DNA of 64,000 nucleotides from positions 64,860,649 through 64,924,648 of the forward strand of contig NC_092039.1 in NCBI RefSeq assembly GCF_003086295.3, in the 5' to 3' direction. The DNA is from Arachis hypogaea (taxonomy: Eukaryota > Streptophyta > Magnoliopsida > Fabales > Fabaceae). Below, piece after piece: positions 11,029 through 21,385 of this stretch. The notes beneath the pieces were generated by a model. That model was given only the letters and a program-made list of their open reading frames with translations. It had not been told where the DNA came from and did not search any database. Position numbers and translations under genes: made by a program. Positions within the stretch are counted from its first letter, which is position 1. Each line of letters begins with the position of its first letter.

Positions 11029-12043
11029 GCAAAGAAGTTGCAATGTCAAGCTAAGGACAATAAACAAAGCGCTTCATGGGAGGCAACCCATGCACAGGGA
11101 GTCTTTTATTTTCATGTTTTAGTAACCAATAATGATCAAGTAGATTAGTACATGGTGTATGCAAGGCACTAAGTTTGGTGTGGCCAATCTTGAAGTAATG
11201 GCAAATGTGTGTTCTATAACACTTAGCCACAAACTAAGTTTGGTGTCCATACATACACGAAAATGCTAAGCTATGAAAGTTTTGTCATCTACTTTAGTTA
11301 TAAAATAAAATAAAAAAAAAACGTGAAAAAAGCATATAATGTAGGTAAAATACTAAGTTTGATGTGGCTACCTTTGAAATTAATTCCATAGAACACTTAG
11401 TCACAAACTAAGTTTGGTGTCTTTACTTACATTATTAATGCTAGAAAAATTAGATTAGGGAATCAATTCATAATTTTTTAATTTTAGCTTAGTTAATTTT
11501 GCATAGGAATATCATCATAAGCTTTTAGCTATTAATATCACTTTAAGAATCTCAAGCCTTTGGCATTTTGTTGCAGGAAGGAAAGAAAGAAGTGATGGGG
11601 AATCTTGGAAGCATATAATGAAAGAAGGAAAGAAATGATGGGGAATCTTGAAGAAAGATCACGGATAGATAAGGAAGGGTAGTCACATGAATTTTGAACT
11701 TTGTGCATGGGGAAAAAGAAATCAACATGCATTGTGCACAAGGAAGCATGCCATGACCGAGCCTTAAATACCTTCCCACCAACTTTCACTTTAAATACTT
11801 CAACCATATTCATTCATCATTCATTCTTCTACCCACCAACTTTCACTTCACTAACCGAACTCATACTCAACCTCCAACCTATCCATGTTTCACAAATTCT
11901 AACCTTGAACCTCATCTGTACCCAACAAAACTCCTCTTGAAGCATCACATTTCTCACATAACCGAAACACTCAATCTCCTTCACCATCATTTTCTAAGTC
12001 ACCATGCTTACCTCATATCTCTCATTCACAATCATTTTCCTTG
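11029..12043 (+). other. Pol-ORF2 spacer of element A
   Basis: About 1 kb without a gene. It opens with a conserved hairpin (11075-11092) and carries repeated CTAAGTTTGGTGT-type motifs near 11171, 11235, 11347 (TTTGATGT) and 11408, each next to the words CACTTAG or CACAAACT. The rest is A/T-rich, with a CACCAACTTTCACTT duplication (11776 and 11836). Function unknown; the motif resembles the tract beside the 3' LTR. Confidence 0.55.
11075..11092 (+). promoter_or_regulatory. Conserved post-pol hairpin (A)
   Basis: CATGGG-AGGCAA-CCCATG, 6-bp perfect stem and 6-nt loop, 47 nt after the integrase stop and preceded by AAAGCGCTT. Counterparts with altered stems: GCTGGG/CCCAGC in C, GGTGGG/CCCACC in F and H. 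The paired changes suggest an RNA structure. Role unknown. Confidence 0.65.
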
Positions 12044-12079
12044 TGCTTGAGGACAAGCATTCAACTAAGTTTGGTGTTG
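12044..12079 (+). promoter_or_regulatory. AGGA-loop hairpin plus TAAGTTTGGTGTTG, internal copy (A)
   Basis: TGCTTG-AGGA-CAAGCA at 12044-12059, then TAAGTTTGGTGTTG at 12066-12079, 30 nt before the ORF2 start codon. Nearly the same assembly lies directly before the 3' LTR (14900-14936). Could be a second (central) polypurine-like priming site, or a control element of ORF2; both are guesses. Confidence 0.55.
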
Positions 12080-12108
12080 GGGAGATTCAACCTTGCAAGT
12101 GAATCTCA

Positions 12109-13836
12109 ATGGCCTCATCATCAAGAGAGAGGAGAGAAGATGAATTTGATGAAAAAAGATTCAAATCCAAACACAATGAGCGGATCTTTAGTTGGATGTC
12201 AAGCAAAGATGTTGTTCCAGAGCTACCATTCAAGCTTAAAAAAGATGAATACCCTGAGATACAAAAAATAATCAGAAAAAGGGGATGGGAGCTTCTCTGT
12301 GACCAACCTCAAGAAATAAGCATGCTTCTCATCCATGAGTTCTTCACTAATGTGATAAGAGAATATGATGATGAAGAACCATACATGAGCTATGTAAGGG
12401 GTGTGGATGTTGATTTTAGCCCGGACACCATCAATAGGGTGCTAAGGGTCAAGCACAAACAGTTCAAACGACCTAGCTATGAAGAAAGGGTTGAAAATGA
12501 CCCAAGATATGTGGATGTGGTGAGTGACTTATGCAGAGTAGGCACGGATTGGGTATTGGATTCACATGGCCGACCACTCAAACTTCGGAGAGGTGATCTC
12601 ATACCTCAAGCAAAAGGATGGCATGACATAGTGAGGAGGTCATTGATCTCTACTTCAAATAACTCTAAGGTAACGGTGAATAGAGCTATAATGATCCATT
12701 GCATAATGAAAGGAGGGGAAATCAATGTTGGAGACATTATAGCCAAGAACATCATTGAAATAGCTCAAAAGGTCAAACAGGACAGCTGGCTAGGATATCC
12801 TAGTACTATTCTGCGCCTATGTGAAGAAGCTGGAGTGCCTCTGGGAGAATTTGAAGAAACTGATTTGGTCTCTATTGGAAAACCTCTTACCAAAGAAAGG
12901 TTGGAGTTCATCACCACAACCCAATTGGAAAGGCAACCTTTAGCAAGAAGGAAGAAAAGGAAAGAAGTAAGACAAGAGGAGGAGCCTCAAGAAATGGATG
13001 AATCCCACACCTTGAACATGAACCAACTCCAAGCCGCCTTGGAAGGGATTTCTGGGCAATATTCACAAATTCAAAGAAGCCAAGAGGAACAAGCACAACA
13101 ACAAAGGGACCTTTGGCAATTGATGGATCAACAAAGAGGGGTTCAAGTTCAATGGATGAACCAACAAAATGAGTACCAAAAACACATGATGGAGTTGCAA
13201 CAAGAACAATATGCCAAGATGCAAGAAGCCATCAACAATTCAGCTATGGAACATGAAAAAGCCATGGAGAAAGTGATACAAGAACAAGCTCAACTAAGGA
13301 TAGAGCAAGCTCAGCAAAGAGAACTTCTCCATAGGTTGGATGCTAGACATGAAACACTCTACAGAGATTTCAATGAAAACAGAATGTTCAAGGAAGCCAG
13401 GCACAAGGACAGACTTGACTATGACATATGCACCCAAGAAAAGCTTAGTTACCTCTGCTCCACACCCCCATTGATCAACCCACAAATCAAATGTTTTAAT
13501 GAGGCTCGGAAGATATTTGAACAGCAAGAACTAGCAAGGGTGAGATTCAATCAACAGAGGCTACAGGAGACAATGATAAGCTCAGGAATTTGGCAAAAAG
13601 AAGATCCAAAGGGGAATGCAACAACACAACAACAAGGAGAAAGGAGGAGCAAAAAGAAAGAAGATCCAAAAGGAGATGCAGCAACACAACAACAAGGAGA
13701 AAGGAGAAGCAAAAAGAAAGAAGATCCAAAAGGAGATGCAGCAACACAACAACAAGGAGAAAGGAGAAGCAAAAAGAAAGAAGATCCAAAAGGCAAAGGA
13801 AAACAAGGAGAATCAAGCAAAGGAAAAGGGACATGA
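12109..13836 (+). CDS. ORF2 of element A (Athila-lineage extra ORF)
   Basis: 575 codons, start ATG 12109. The N-terminal 60% is globular: DEYPEIQ near residue 46, LIHEFFTNVIREYDDEEPYM near 75, SKVTVNRAIMIHCIMKGGEI near 186, GYPSTILRLCEEAGVPLGE near 226. The same landmarks, in the same order, occur in ORF2 of C (minus strand). I recall databases naming this family 'putative plant transposon protein' (PF20167); not checked. Residues about 290-450 are Gln/Glu/Met-rich and coiled-coil-like. The C-terminus is a 20-residue tandem repeat, very Lys-rich. No signal peptide or membrane segment is seen, which argues against an envelope protein although Athila ORFs here have been called env-like. Confidence 0.8.
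   Translation: MASSSRERREDEFDEKRFKSKHNERIFSWMSSKDVVPELPFKLKKDEYPEIQKIIRKRGWELLCDQPQEISMLLIHEFFTNVIREYDDEEPYMSYVRGVDVDFSPDTINRVLRVKHKQFKRPSYEERVENDPRYVDVVSDLCRVGTDWVLDSHGRPLKLRRGDLIPQAKGWHDIVRRSLISTSNNSKVTVNRAIMIHCIMKGGEINVGDIIAKNIIEIAQKVKQDSWLGYPSTILRLCEEAGVPLGEFEETDLVSIGKPLTKERLEFITTTQLERQPLARRKKRKEVRQEEEPQEMDESHTLNMNQLQAALEGISGQYSQIQRSQEEQAQQQRDLWQLMDQQRGVQVQWMNQQNEYQKHMMELQQEQYAKMQEAINNSAMEHEKAMEKVIQEQAQLRIEQAQQRELLHRLDARHETLYRDFNENRMFKEARHKDRLDYDICTQEKLSYLCSTPPLINPQIKCFNEARKIFEQQELARVRFNQQRLQETMISSGIWQKEDPKGNATTQQQGERRSKKKEDPKGDAATQQQGERRSKKKEDPKGDAATQQQGERRSKKKEDPKGKGKQGESSKGKGT
13602..13795 (+). repeat. 60-bp tandem repeat inside ORF2 of A
   Basis: Three successive 60-bp units (13621, 13681, 13741) plus a partial lead-in, differing at only a few bases. 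Each encodes DAATQQQGERRSKKKEDPKG or a near copy. The length is a multiple of three, so copy-number change keeps the frame. The reverse strand gives long Cys/Leu/Phe ORFs that are artefacts. Confidence 0.9.
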
Positions 13837-14899
13837 AGACTAAAGGTGGTGAAGTTCCTATGTTTTCTTTATGTTTCATTAAATAAAGAAGATGTATGTC
13901 TGAAATATGGTATACCTTCTAGGATGCATTTTCTTTTTGAAGCATTGTCTTTTATGTTGCCCATTCCATGCATCACCACTCACAGATTTGGAATGGTTGC
14001 TTGTCTTTAATACTTTTACTTGTCATTGGAATAAAAGATGTAGTTTGAGCAAGAACAGAGAGAAATCTAGTTTAAAAAGGATCATGTTGTCCCATAGGAA
14101 AAGTGCTAGTATATTTATTGTGAAAGAATCAAGGTTCAATGAACTCAAAAGAATGCTTGCTATACAAGACTAGTTTGGTTAAGGATCACAAAGACTTTAA
14201 CAGTAAAAGCACAAATAACCTTGACAATAAAGAAAATAGAGTACAAAGAATGAAAGGCTAGGCATCAATGACAAAATTTGGATATGTGTCTGTGGTGATT
14301 GATGTTAAGAGATATACTTGGGCTAGTAAATCCGAGGGGTGCTTCATCACCCGGTAACTTGAGTTAACTAACTCGGGATTATCGATTGAAAACCCACAAT
14401 CAAGAGTAGCTCTATAACAGAACATTTAGCAACCCAAAGAGGTGCTGGACACCACTATCCAAACAAAAATTTCAATGTTATATGCCTGTGACTGAATGTG
14501 TTAAGGAAAGAGGCTTGAGTGAGTAAATCTTTAAGAGTGTCTCAACACTTAACAACTTGAACCAACTGGTTTGGGATTGTTGATTGAAAGCTTATGCTAA
14601 AGAGCCGCCTTAAGACAAGATTTCGAGCTTAATTGAAAAAAAAAAAAAAAAAGAAAAAAAGAAATAAGCAAAAAAAAAATTGGTTCAAGGATCATGTGCT
14701 AAGGTATGAAAGAAGTCTAGTGAAGTTAACCAATTTAGTAGTGAAGCAAGCATTTTAATTGAAAAAGTTGAATAATTGTGTTCAATTACAATAAATTAAT
14801 GACCACACAAGTGGAGATGACATGCTCAATGAGAAATTACTCTCTGGAAGAACATTCAAGCCTTACATCTTAAATTCTTGTGACAAAGTCCTTTATATT
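13837..14899 (+). other. ORF2-3' LTR spacer of element A
   Basis: About 1.06 kb, no gene. Contains a diverged tandem module (units near 14285-14425 and 14485-14625), then an A-rich tract (14635-14681), then A/T-rich sequence. Each module unit starts with a TGYCTGTG-type word, includes a loop-like GGGTGCTTCATCACCC or GTGTCTCAACAC hairpin, and a stem around AACT. The same module is in B and, more diverged, in C. Confidence 0.55.
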
Positions 14900-14936
14900 T
14901 TGCTTGAGGACAAGCAATACTTTAAGTTTGGTGTTG
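14900..14936 (+). promoter_or_regulatory. AGGA-loop hairpin and polypurine-like tract before 3' LTR (A)
   Basis: TTGCTTG-AGGA-CAAGCAA (14900-14917) followed by TTAAGTTTGGTGTTG (14922-14936), which directly abuts the 3' LTR. The position is that of the plus-strand primer (polypurine tract), though the tract is G/T-rich rather than pure purine. I recall Athila tracts of similar form (AAGTTTGGGGGTG). Confidence 0.7.
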
Positions 14937-15239
14937 TGATGCAAATGCATATTTGCATTATTAGTTAGTTAGTTTAGTTAGTTTTAGCTTAATTTCACTC
15001 ATTTTCTCTAAATAAACAAGTCCTTTTATGAGTTTTGTTTCCATGCATGATGATATCAAGGAACATGTTAATTCTAGCCAAATTCATGCAAATGTTTTAA
15101 GGAATGCATATATGAATGAGTATGAATGAATCTCATGGAATTGGTGCATGAATTGGTAAGACTTTGAAGCTATTTCCTTTGTTGATGATAGGTGATGAAA
15201 CAAGGAAGCATGGAAGCAAGAAGGATGCAAGCTGGGCAA

Positions 15240-16320
15240 GAAGTTGGCGTTGCCAACTTGGAATCCACGTTGCCAACTTGGGATTGGAGTTGCCAACTCC
15301 ACAACACAAGGCAAGCTTGGCCCTGGAGGCAACCAAGGCAAGAAGTTGGCGTTGCCAACTTAGGATTGGCGTTGCCAACTCCACAACACAAGGCAAGCTT
15401 GGCCCTGGAGGCAACCAAGGCAAGAAGTTGGCGTTGCCAACTTAGGATTGGCGTTGCCAACGCCACACACAATCACACCAAGCAAGATTGGCAACCCTGG
15501 AGGCAACCAAGGCAAGAAGTTGGCGTTGCCAACTTAGGATTGGCGTTGCCAACGCCACACACACTCACACCAAGCAAGCTTGGCAACCCTGGAGGCAACC
15601 AAGGCAAGAAGTTGGCGTTGCCAACTTAGGATTGGCGTTGCCAACGCCACACACACTCACACCAAGCAAGCTTGGCAACCCTGGAGGCAACCAAGGCAAG
15701 AAGTTGGCGTTGCCAACTTGGGATCGGCGTTGCCAACGCCACACACAAGCCACAAGCAAGCAAACTTGGCCCTGGAAGCAAGGTTGGCGTTGCCAACTCT
15801 AGAACCAAGTTGCCAACGCCACATACAAGACACAAGCAAGGAACTTGGCCCTGGAGGAAGCAAAGTTGGCGTTGCCAACTTGAAGCTGGCGTTGCCAACG
15901 CCCACACAAGGAACTTGGCCCTGGATTTGGAGCCTCGAGCACGTTGCCAGCCTAGAGATGAGGGGCGTTTTTGAGGACAACGCAGGCTAACAACGCCAAA
16001 CAATCAAGCTTGGCCCTGGAAGAAAAGGAGCTGGCGTTGCCAACTCAAGATGGGCGTTGCCAACGCCACACAACCAAGCAACAAATGAAGCCATGGAAGA
16101 AAAGGAGCTGGCGTTGCCAACTCAAAAATGGCGTTGCCAACGCCACACAAGAAAGTTTGGCCAGGCACCAATTTTGGTGCCAACCAGGCTGCCAAACGCC
16201 CATTGGCGCACCAACCAGGCTGCCAAACGCCCATTGGCGCACCAACCAGCGTTCTAAACGCCCATTGGCGCACCACTCACGTTGCCAACGCTGGATGGGC
16301 GTTGCCAACGCCAAAACAAG
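15240..16320. repeat. Palindrome array in 3' LTR of A
   Basis: GGCGTTGCCAACTTAGGATT followed by GGCGTTGCCAACGCC repeats in near-perfect larger units of 85-90 bp between about 15330 and 15740, each carrying CCTGGAGGCAACCAAGGC. Later units degrade. Compared with 2240-3300, units differ in number, which shows that the array expands or contracts within LTRs. Confidence 0.85.
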
Positions 16321-17136
16321 GCAGCCTGAACATGTCCACTTCAATGGAAGATATCTTGAGCTACAGAGATCCAAATTGAGTACTTCCAGTTGCGTTGGAA
16401 AGCTAGCATTCAGAGCTTTCCAACCATATATAATAGTCTATGGTGGAGCACAAGATTGGAGCCAAACCAGAGTCATCTTTAGGCCCTAAAAACAAGAACA
16501 TGAAGTGAAATTCAAGAAAGCTAGAGATTGGCCTAGGGGTGTGGGTCGAGCACGTTGCCAACGTGCCACAAGGGGGGCGGGTTTTGCAACAACGCCAGCC
16601 CCAAGTCCTTGCCTTGGGAGAGTGATGCTCGAGCACGTTGCCAACTTGGGGTTGAGGGTGCATTATTCACAACAACTTGGCAACAACTTGGCAGCTTGAC
16701 CTTACCTTCTTTGAGGAACCATAACTTGAGCTAGGAAAGTCCAATTGAGGTGATTCCAGTGGCATTAGAAAATAGACATCAAGAGCTTTCCAATGATGTA
16801 TGATAGTTCATATTGAAGCTGAAGGTTGACACTCAAATTCTGGGCTACATTTAGCATGAAAGTAAGGCCAAGAAGAGGAAAAGCAAGTTGTTGGCAACAA
16901 CTTGGGCTAGCAACGCCCAAGTCTCATACTTCATGCCCAGGAAATTGTCCTGCACGTTGCCAACGTGCATTTGGCCTGGAGTTAGTGCCAATAACGCCCT
17001 CAATGGGCCAGAAACATGATGAATGAACTCTTCCCTTCCAAGTCTAGCAACACTTCCAATTGAGCCAAGAATTCAACAATGAGAAAGCCCACATTGATAA
17101 CCCAAATTGGAGATCTCTGAAGAGTTTTAGGAGTAG

Positions 17137-17144
17137 TATAAATA
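17137..17144 (+). promoter_or_regulatory. TATA box of element A 3' LTR
   Basis: TATAAATA, matching 4106-4113 in the 5' LTR. A 3' LTR promoter would read outward into the minus-strand elements to the right. Confidence 0.5.
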
Positions 17145-18361
17145 GAAGAGATTGATGTACTTGTAGAGGACTTTTGGACTTTTACACTTTTACTCTACTT
17201 TTTACACTTAGTCATTTTTACACTTTTTAGCACTTGTATTTGAAAACTCTTTTGGTACTTCCGAGAGGAGACCCAGAGAGCTACTCTTGGTTCATCTTGG
17301 AACTTCTCTTCTTCATTTTCTTAATCTTCAAGCATTTACCTATTCTTCTTCATCTCTCTTTGAAATTTAGTTTAACTTTGATTGATGGCAATTGTTGTTG
17401 AAATTGGAGCTATGATTCACTAAAACCCCATTCATTAGGGGGAAGAGCTCTGTTGGTTGGAATGAATTGGTGAACCCATCTTCTCTTTTTCAATTTTAGT
17501 GGTTGATCTAAAGAGGGAACTCTTGTTCTTCAAAGATTCAACCACCATCGAGAGAGGGGTTAATCTATATGAATTATGTGGTGAGTTTGAGGAATGAGCC
17601 ACATAATTCAGTTTAGAGTTCATCCTTTCATGATCTCTTTAATCAATATACCTTGGTTAGTATGTGAGATGTAACTCTCCTTGGTTGAGATTATAGGAAT
17701 TGTGTGGCTGGATAGATTTGAGCTTCATCTCTTCTCATGAACAATTAGATCACGAGAGTGGCAGTTGGTTATGTTGAGAGAGATTGAATCACCAAGAGAT
17801 TGGGATTCAATCACCCACTTGCCATAGATCTACACCCATGATTGAGAAGGATTTGACTAACATCAATTCATGAAAACTAACATCTCTAATCCCTAATGAT
17901 CCTCTCTATCATTGATTCTCACTTCTCTTGTTCTTAGTGTTTGAATACCCATTGCCCAATTCCCTTTTACATTCTGTCAATTTATTATTCTTGTCATCTA
18001 CATTTTGTTCTTTCAATTCTTGTCATTTACTCTTATGTTCTTTAAATTTCTGCACCCTTTAATTCCTTGCCATTTATTTTTGATGTTATTTAAGTTTCTT
18101 GCAATTTAAGTTTCAGTTATTTACTTCCATTTTATTTCTATATTCTCGTTCTTAATTGCCATTTAAATTCCTGTAATTATGTTCAAAAGTCACATTGCTC
18201 ATAAAATCAAAATCATATTCGCTTGACTAAACTTACCATTTAACTAAAGTTGCTTAATCTACCAATCCTCGTGGGATCGACCTCACTCTTTGTGAGTTTT
18301 ATTACTTGATACGACCCGGTATACTTGCCGGTTGTACGTGAAATCAAATTTTTACGTATCA

Positions 18362-18628
18362 GCACGCGATCGCGTAATTGCAATTTCTCCATTCTGCGCG
18401 GTCACGTGAGCCATGCGACCGCGTCGGTCTTCGCTGGTCATTTCTTTGGTTTCTTCTTTTTCTCTGTAGAAACTTCATCAAATCCCTCCGAATGCTACCT
18501 AAAATAAATAATATTGCACAAAACTCAAAATAGCATCCATAGTGGCTAAAATATAATTAATTCTTAATCAAACTCAACAAATTAGATGCAAATTCACTAG
18601 GAAAAGATAGACAAGATGCTCACGCATC
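18362..18628 (-). repeat. Fragment of an LTR of the G type (minus), cut by element A
   Basis: On the minus strand this reads TGATGCGTGAGCATCTTGTC... and follows the start of the LTR at 45953 (TGATGCGTGAGCATCTTTCC, CCTAGTGAATTT, TTTTAGCCA, GGTAGCATTCGG) for about 190 bp, then more loosely. It ends abruptly at the right end of element A. It would be the 3' LTR of the minus-strand element to its right (B). Confidence 0.7.
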
Positions 18629-19826
18629 AATAAGGTAGCTTTTTAGAGTAAGCCTTCAGCCAGCATTCTCGCCCCAGTTGGTTCAAGATGCTAGGTATTG
18701 AAACACCCTATGGGCTTACTTACTCAAGCCTCTCCTTAGCACACACACATTACAGGCATTTGGCTTGTTTTGTTCTTTGGAAATTGATGCCCAGCACCTC
18801 TTTGGGTCACTAAATGCTTTGTCTCAAAGTACCTCTTGATGGTGGACTTTCGGTTGGCAATCCCGGGATAGTTAACCCAAGTTACCGGGTGATGAAGCAC
18901 CCCTTAGAAATTAGTTATCCAGGCTTATCTTTGTACAAGAACATCACAGGTATATAACCAAATCTCAAGCCATTAGTACCCAGCCTTGTTTATTCCTTTT
19001 TTGTTTCTTTCTCTTGCATTTTCTTTCTTTTATTTTGGACCTCTTTCATTTGTCAAGTCTCATGAAATGTAACTCATGTTCATATCACAAAGTCATGCCA
19101 ACATTCAGCTTTATTTATAAATCAACTAATGAACCAGCACAGACCACCACACAACCTTATTCTGTTTCATATCATACCAGACTTTTACTCTTTCTCTATT
19201 TCACAGTCATTTTTTTTATTCAAGCATGAGGAACAAAGCATATAATTCAAGTAAGATGAAAGTGAATCAAGCACTTAGACTAGCAAGCTATAACCGCATG
19301 AAAACAAACAGACAGTAAATAAATATAATAAGACACTAATCAACAGGGGACATTTGCACTTTCAATTAACATATTTGAACTAAAGCCAGTCAGAGAATAA
19401 TACAACCTCTTGGAGTCCATTTGTTTCCTCTATGTCATCATCATTCTTGGCTTCCGTGTCCTTCTTTTGTCCATCCACCTAATGATGTATCTTTCCCTCC
19501 AAGAGATTCAACAACTTTCTATAAGAGATATTGAAAGTAGTTTGTTCCCCAAGCACTTGAGAAACAGTTAGCATGAATGTATGCTTGTGATTCTCTGAGC
19601 CTAAGTTGGTATGGGAACACCAAACTTAGTTTCTTGCCTACTTCTATATGCAACAGAATAAATACATGCATGAAACATCAAGTACTTTTTTATTAGGAAA
19701 GTAAACTATGAACTAGAAAACAACTATAGACTAGAAAACAGATATAAACTAGAAAACAAACTAAAAAATAGAAACATAAAAATTATTAAGTAGTTTCTCT
19801 GATTGTTTGGAGCCGATATTAGTCAT
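18629..19826 (-). mobile_element. Element B, 3' internal spacer (left part)
   Basis: No intact gene. On the minus strand it resembles the ORF2-3' LTR spacer of A: two modules (about 18965-18830 and 18790-18640) with GGGGTGCTTCATCACCCGGT and GAACCAACTGG. A CTAAGTTTGGTGTTCC motif lies at 19617-19632. Near 19826 a short ATGGCTAATATC could be a vestigial ORF2 start. It ends at the insertion point of C. Confidence 0.55.
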
Positions 19827-21347
19827 TGGTGCACGAATTTGTGATCCGCACAACTAACCAGCAAGTGCACTGGGTCGTCCAAGTAATACCTTACGTGAGT
19901 AAGGGTCGATCTCACGGAGATTATTGGTTTGAAGCAATCTATGTTTATTTTATTAATCTTAGTCAGGATATCAATAAGGTTATTTGGATTTAATTGTAAG
20001 AAGTCAAAGTATTTGGAATAAGGAATTGTTACTTTATTAATGGAGAATATGTTGGAGTTTTGGAGATGCTTTGTCCTCTGAATCTCAACTTTTCCTTGAA
20101 ATCCTTTTCCCACACGCAAGGTCCCTTCCATGGCAAGCTCTATGTAGGGTGTCACCGTTGTCAATGGCTACTTCCCATCCTCTCAGTAAAAACGTTCCTA
20201 TGCTCTATCACAGCACGACTAATCATCTGTCGGTTCTCAATCAGGTTGGAATAAAATCCATTGATTCTTTTGCGTCTGTCACTAACGCCCAGCCTTCAAG
20301 AGTTTGAAGCTCGTCACAGTCATTCAATCCCAGAATCCTACTCGGAATACCACAGACAAGGTTTAGACTTTCCGGATTCTCATGAATGCCGCCATCAATC
20401 CGGCTTATACCACGAAGATTCTGATTAAGGAATCTAAGAGATACTCATTCAATCTGATGTAGAACGGAGGTGGTTGTCAGGCACACGTTCATGGATTGAG
20501 GAAGGTGATGAGTGTCACGGATCATCACCTTCTCCATAATTAAGCGCGAATGAACATCTTAGATAAGAACAAGCGTGTTTGAATGGAAAACAAAAGTAAT
20601 TGTATTAATTCATTGAGACGCTGCAGAGCTCCTCACCCACAACAATGGAGTTTAGAGACTCATGCCGTCAAAGTGCATATAATTCAGATCTGAAAATGTC
20701 ATGAGGTACATGATAGATCTCTAAAAGTTGTTTAAATAGTAAATTAGTAACCTAGGTTTACAAAATATGAGTAAACTAAGATAATTGGTGCAGAAATCCA
20801 CTTCTGGGGCCCACTTGGTGTGTGCTGGGGCTGAGACTAAAGCTATCCACGTGCTGAGGCTTTTCTTGGAGTTGAACTCCAAGTTATAACGTGTTTTGGG
20901 CGTTCAACTCCGGATCATGACGTGTTTCTGGCGTTTAACTCGAGACAGCAGCATGTACTTAGCGTTCAACGCCAAGTTACGTCGTCTATCTTCGCGCAAA
21001 GTATGGACTATTATATATTGCTGGAAAGCCCTGGATGTCTACTTTCCAACTCCGTTGAGAGCGCGCCAATTGGACTCTTGTAGTTCCAAAAAATCCAGTC
21101 CGAGTGCAGGGAGGTCAGGATCCAACAGCATCAGCAGTCCTTTTTCAGCCTAACTCAGATTTTTGCTCAGCTCCCTCAATTTCAGCCAGAAATTTCCTGA
21201 AATCACAGAAAAACACACAAACTCATAGTAAAGTCCAGAAATATGATTTTTTCCTAAAAACTAATAATATTCTACTAAAAACTAATTAAAACATGCTAAA
21301 ATCTACATGAAATTACCCCAAAAAGCGTATAAAATATCCGCTCATCA
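19827..21347 (-). repeat. Element C 3' LTR
   Basis: Minus strand TGATGAGCGGATATTTTATA ... to CACCA. Includes the LTR-tail twin hairpin on the minus strand (plus coordinates 19858-19873, CCAG-CAAGTGCA-CTGG; 19889-19904, CCTTAC-GTGA-GTAAGG) and GGCGTTCAACTCC/GGCGTTTAACTC palindrome units near 20898-20970. Confidence 0.9.
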
Positions 21348-21385
21348 CAACACCAAACTTAAACTGTTGCTTGTCCTCAAGCAAC
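21348..21385 (-). promoter_or_regulatory. AGGA-loop hairpin and polypurine-like tract of C
   Basis: Minus strand: GTTGCTTG-AGGA-CAAGCAAC (21385-21366, 8-bp stem) then TTAAGTTTGGTGTTG (21362-21348) abutting the 3' LTR. Same design as in A. Confidence 0.7.

Larger units (their letters stand above)
1950..18361 (+). mobile_element. Element A: Athila/Tat-type Ty3/gypsy LTR retrotransposon with ORF2
   Basis: Two long direct LTRs (1950-5311 and 14937-18361, both TGAT...ATCA) enclose a tRNA-Asp-type primer-binding site, gag, protease-RT-RNase H, integrase, an extra ORF and a tract before the 3' LTR. Internal region about 9.6 kb. The order PR-RT-RH-INT places it in Ty3/gypsy; PBS and ORF2 point to the Athila/Tat branch. 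Two frame breaks (near 7600 and 9915) mean this copy cannot make an unbroken Gag-Pol, although all domains are readable. Flanking 5-mers differ (CGTCC before, GCACG after), and the two flanks belong to different repeats, so this is not a simple insertion. Confidence 0.93.
14937..18361 (+). repeat. Element A 3' LTR
   Basis: Starts TGATGCAAATGCATATTTG and ends TTTTTACGTATCA. Same plan as the 5' LTR. The palindrome array (15240-16320) is better preserved, with an extra unit near 15540-15650. TATA box TATAAATA at 17137-17144; twin hairpin at 18282-18331. It ends directly against a fragment of a different LTR. Confidence 0.9.

Noticed and set aside
12109..13836. ORF2 as an envelope gene
   Set aside because: No signal peptide, no transmembrane helix, no cleavage site; the coiled-coil and Lys-rich tail fit a nucleic-acid or structural protein better.
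13547..13879. Cys/Leu/Phe-rich ORFs on the minus strand opposite ORF2 of A
   Set aside because: Antisense of the 60-bp tandem repeat; no start or context of their own.
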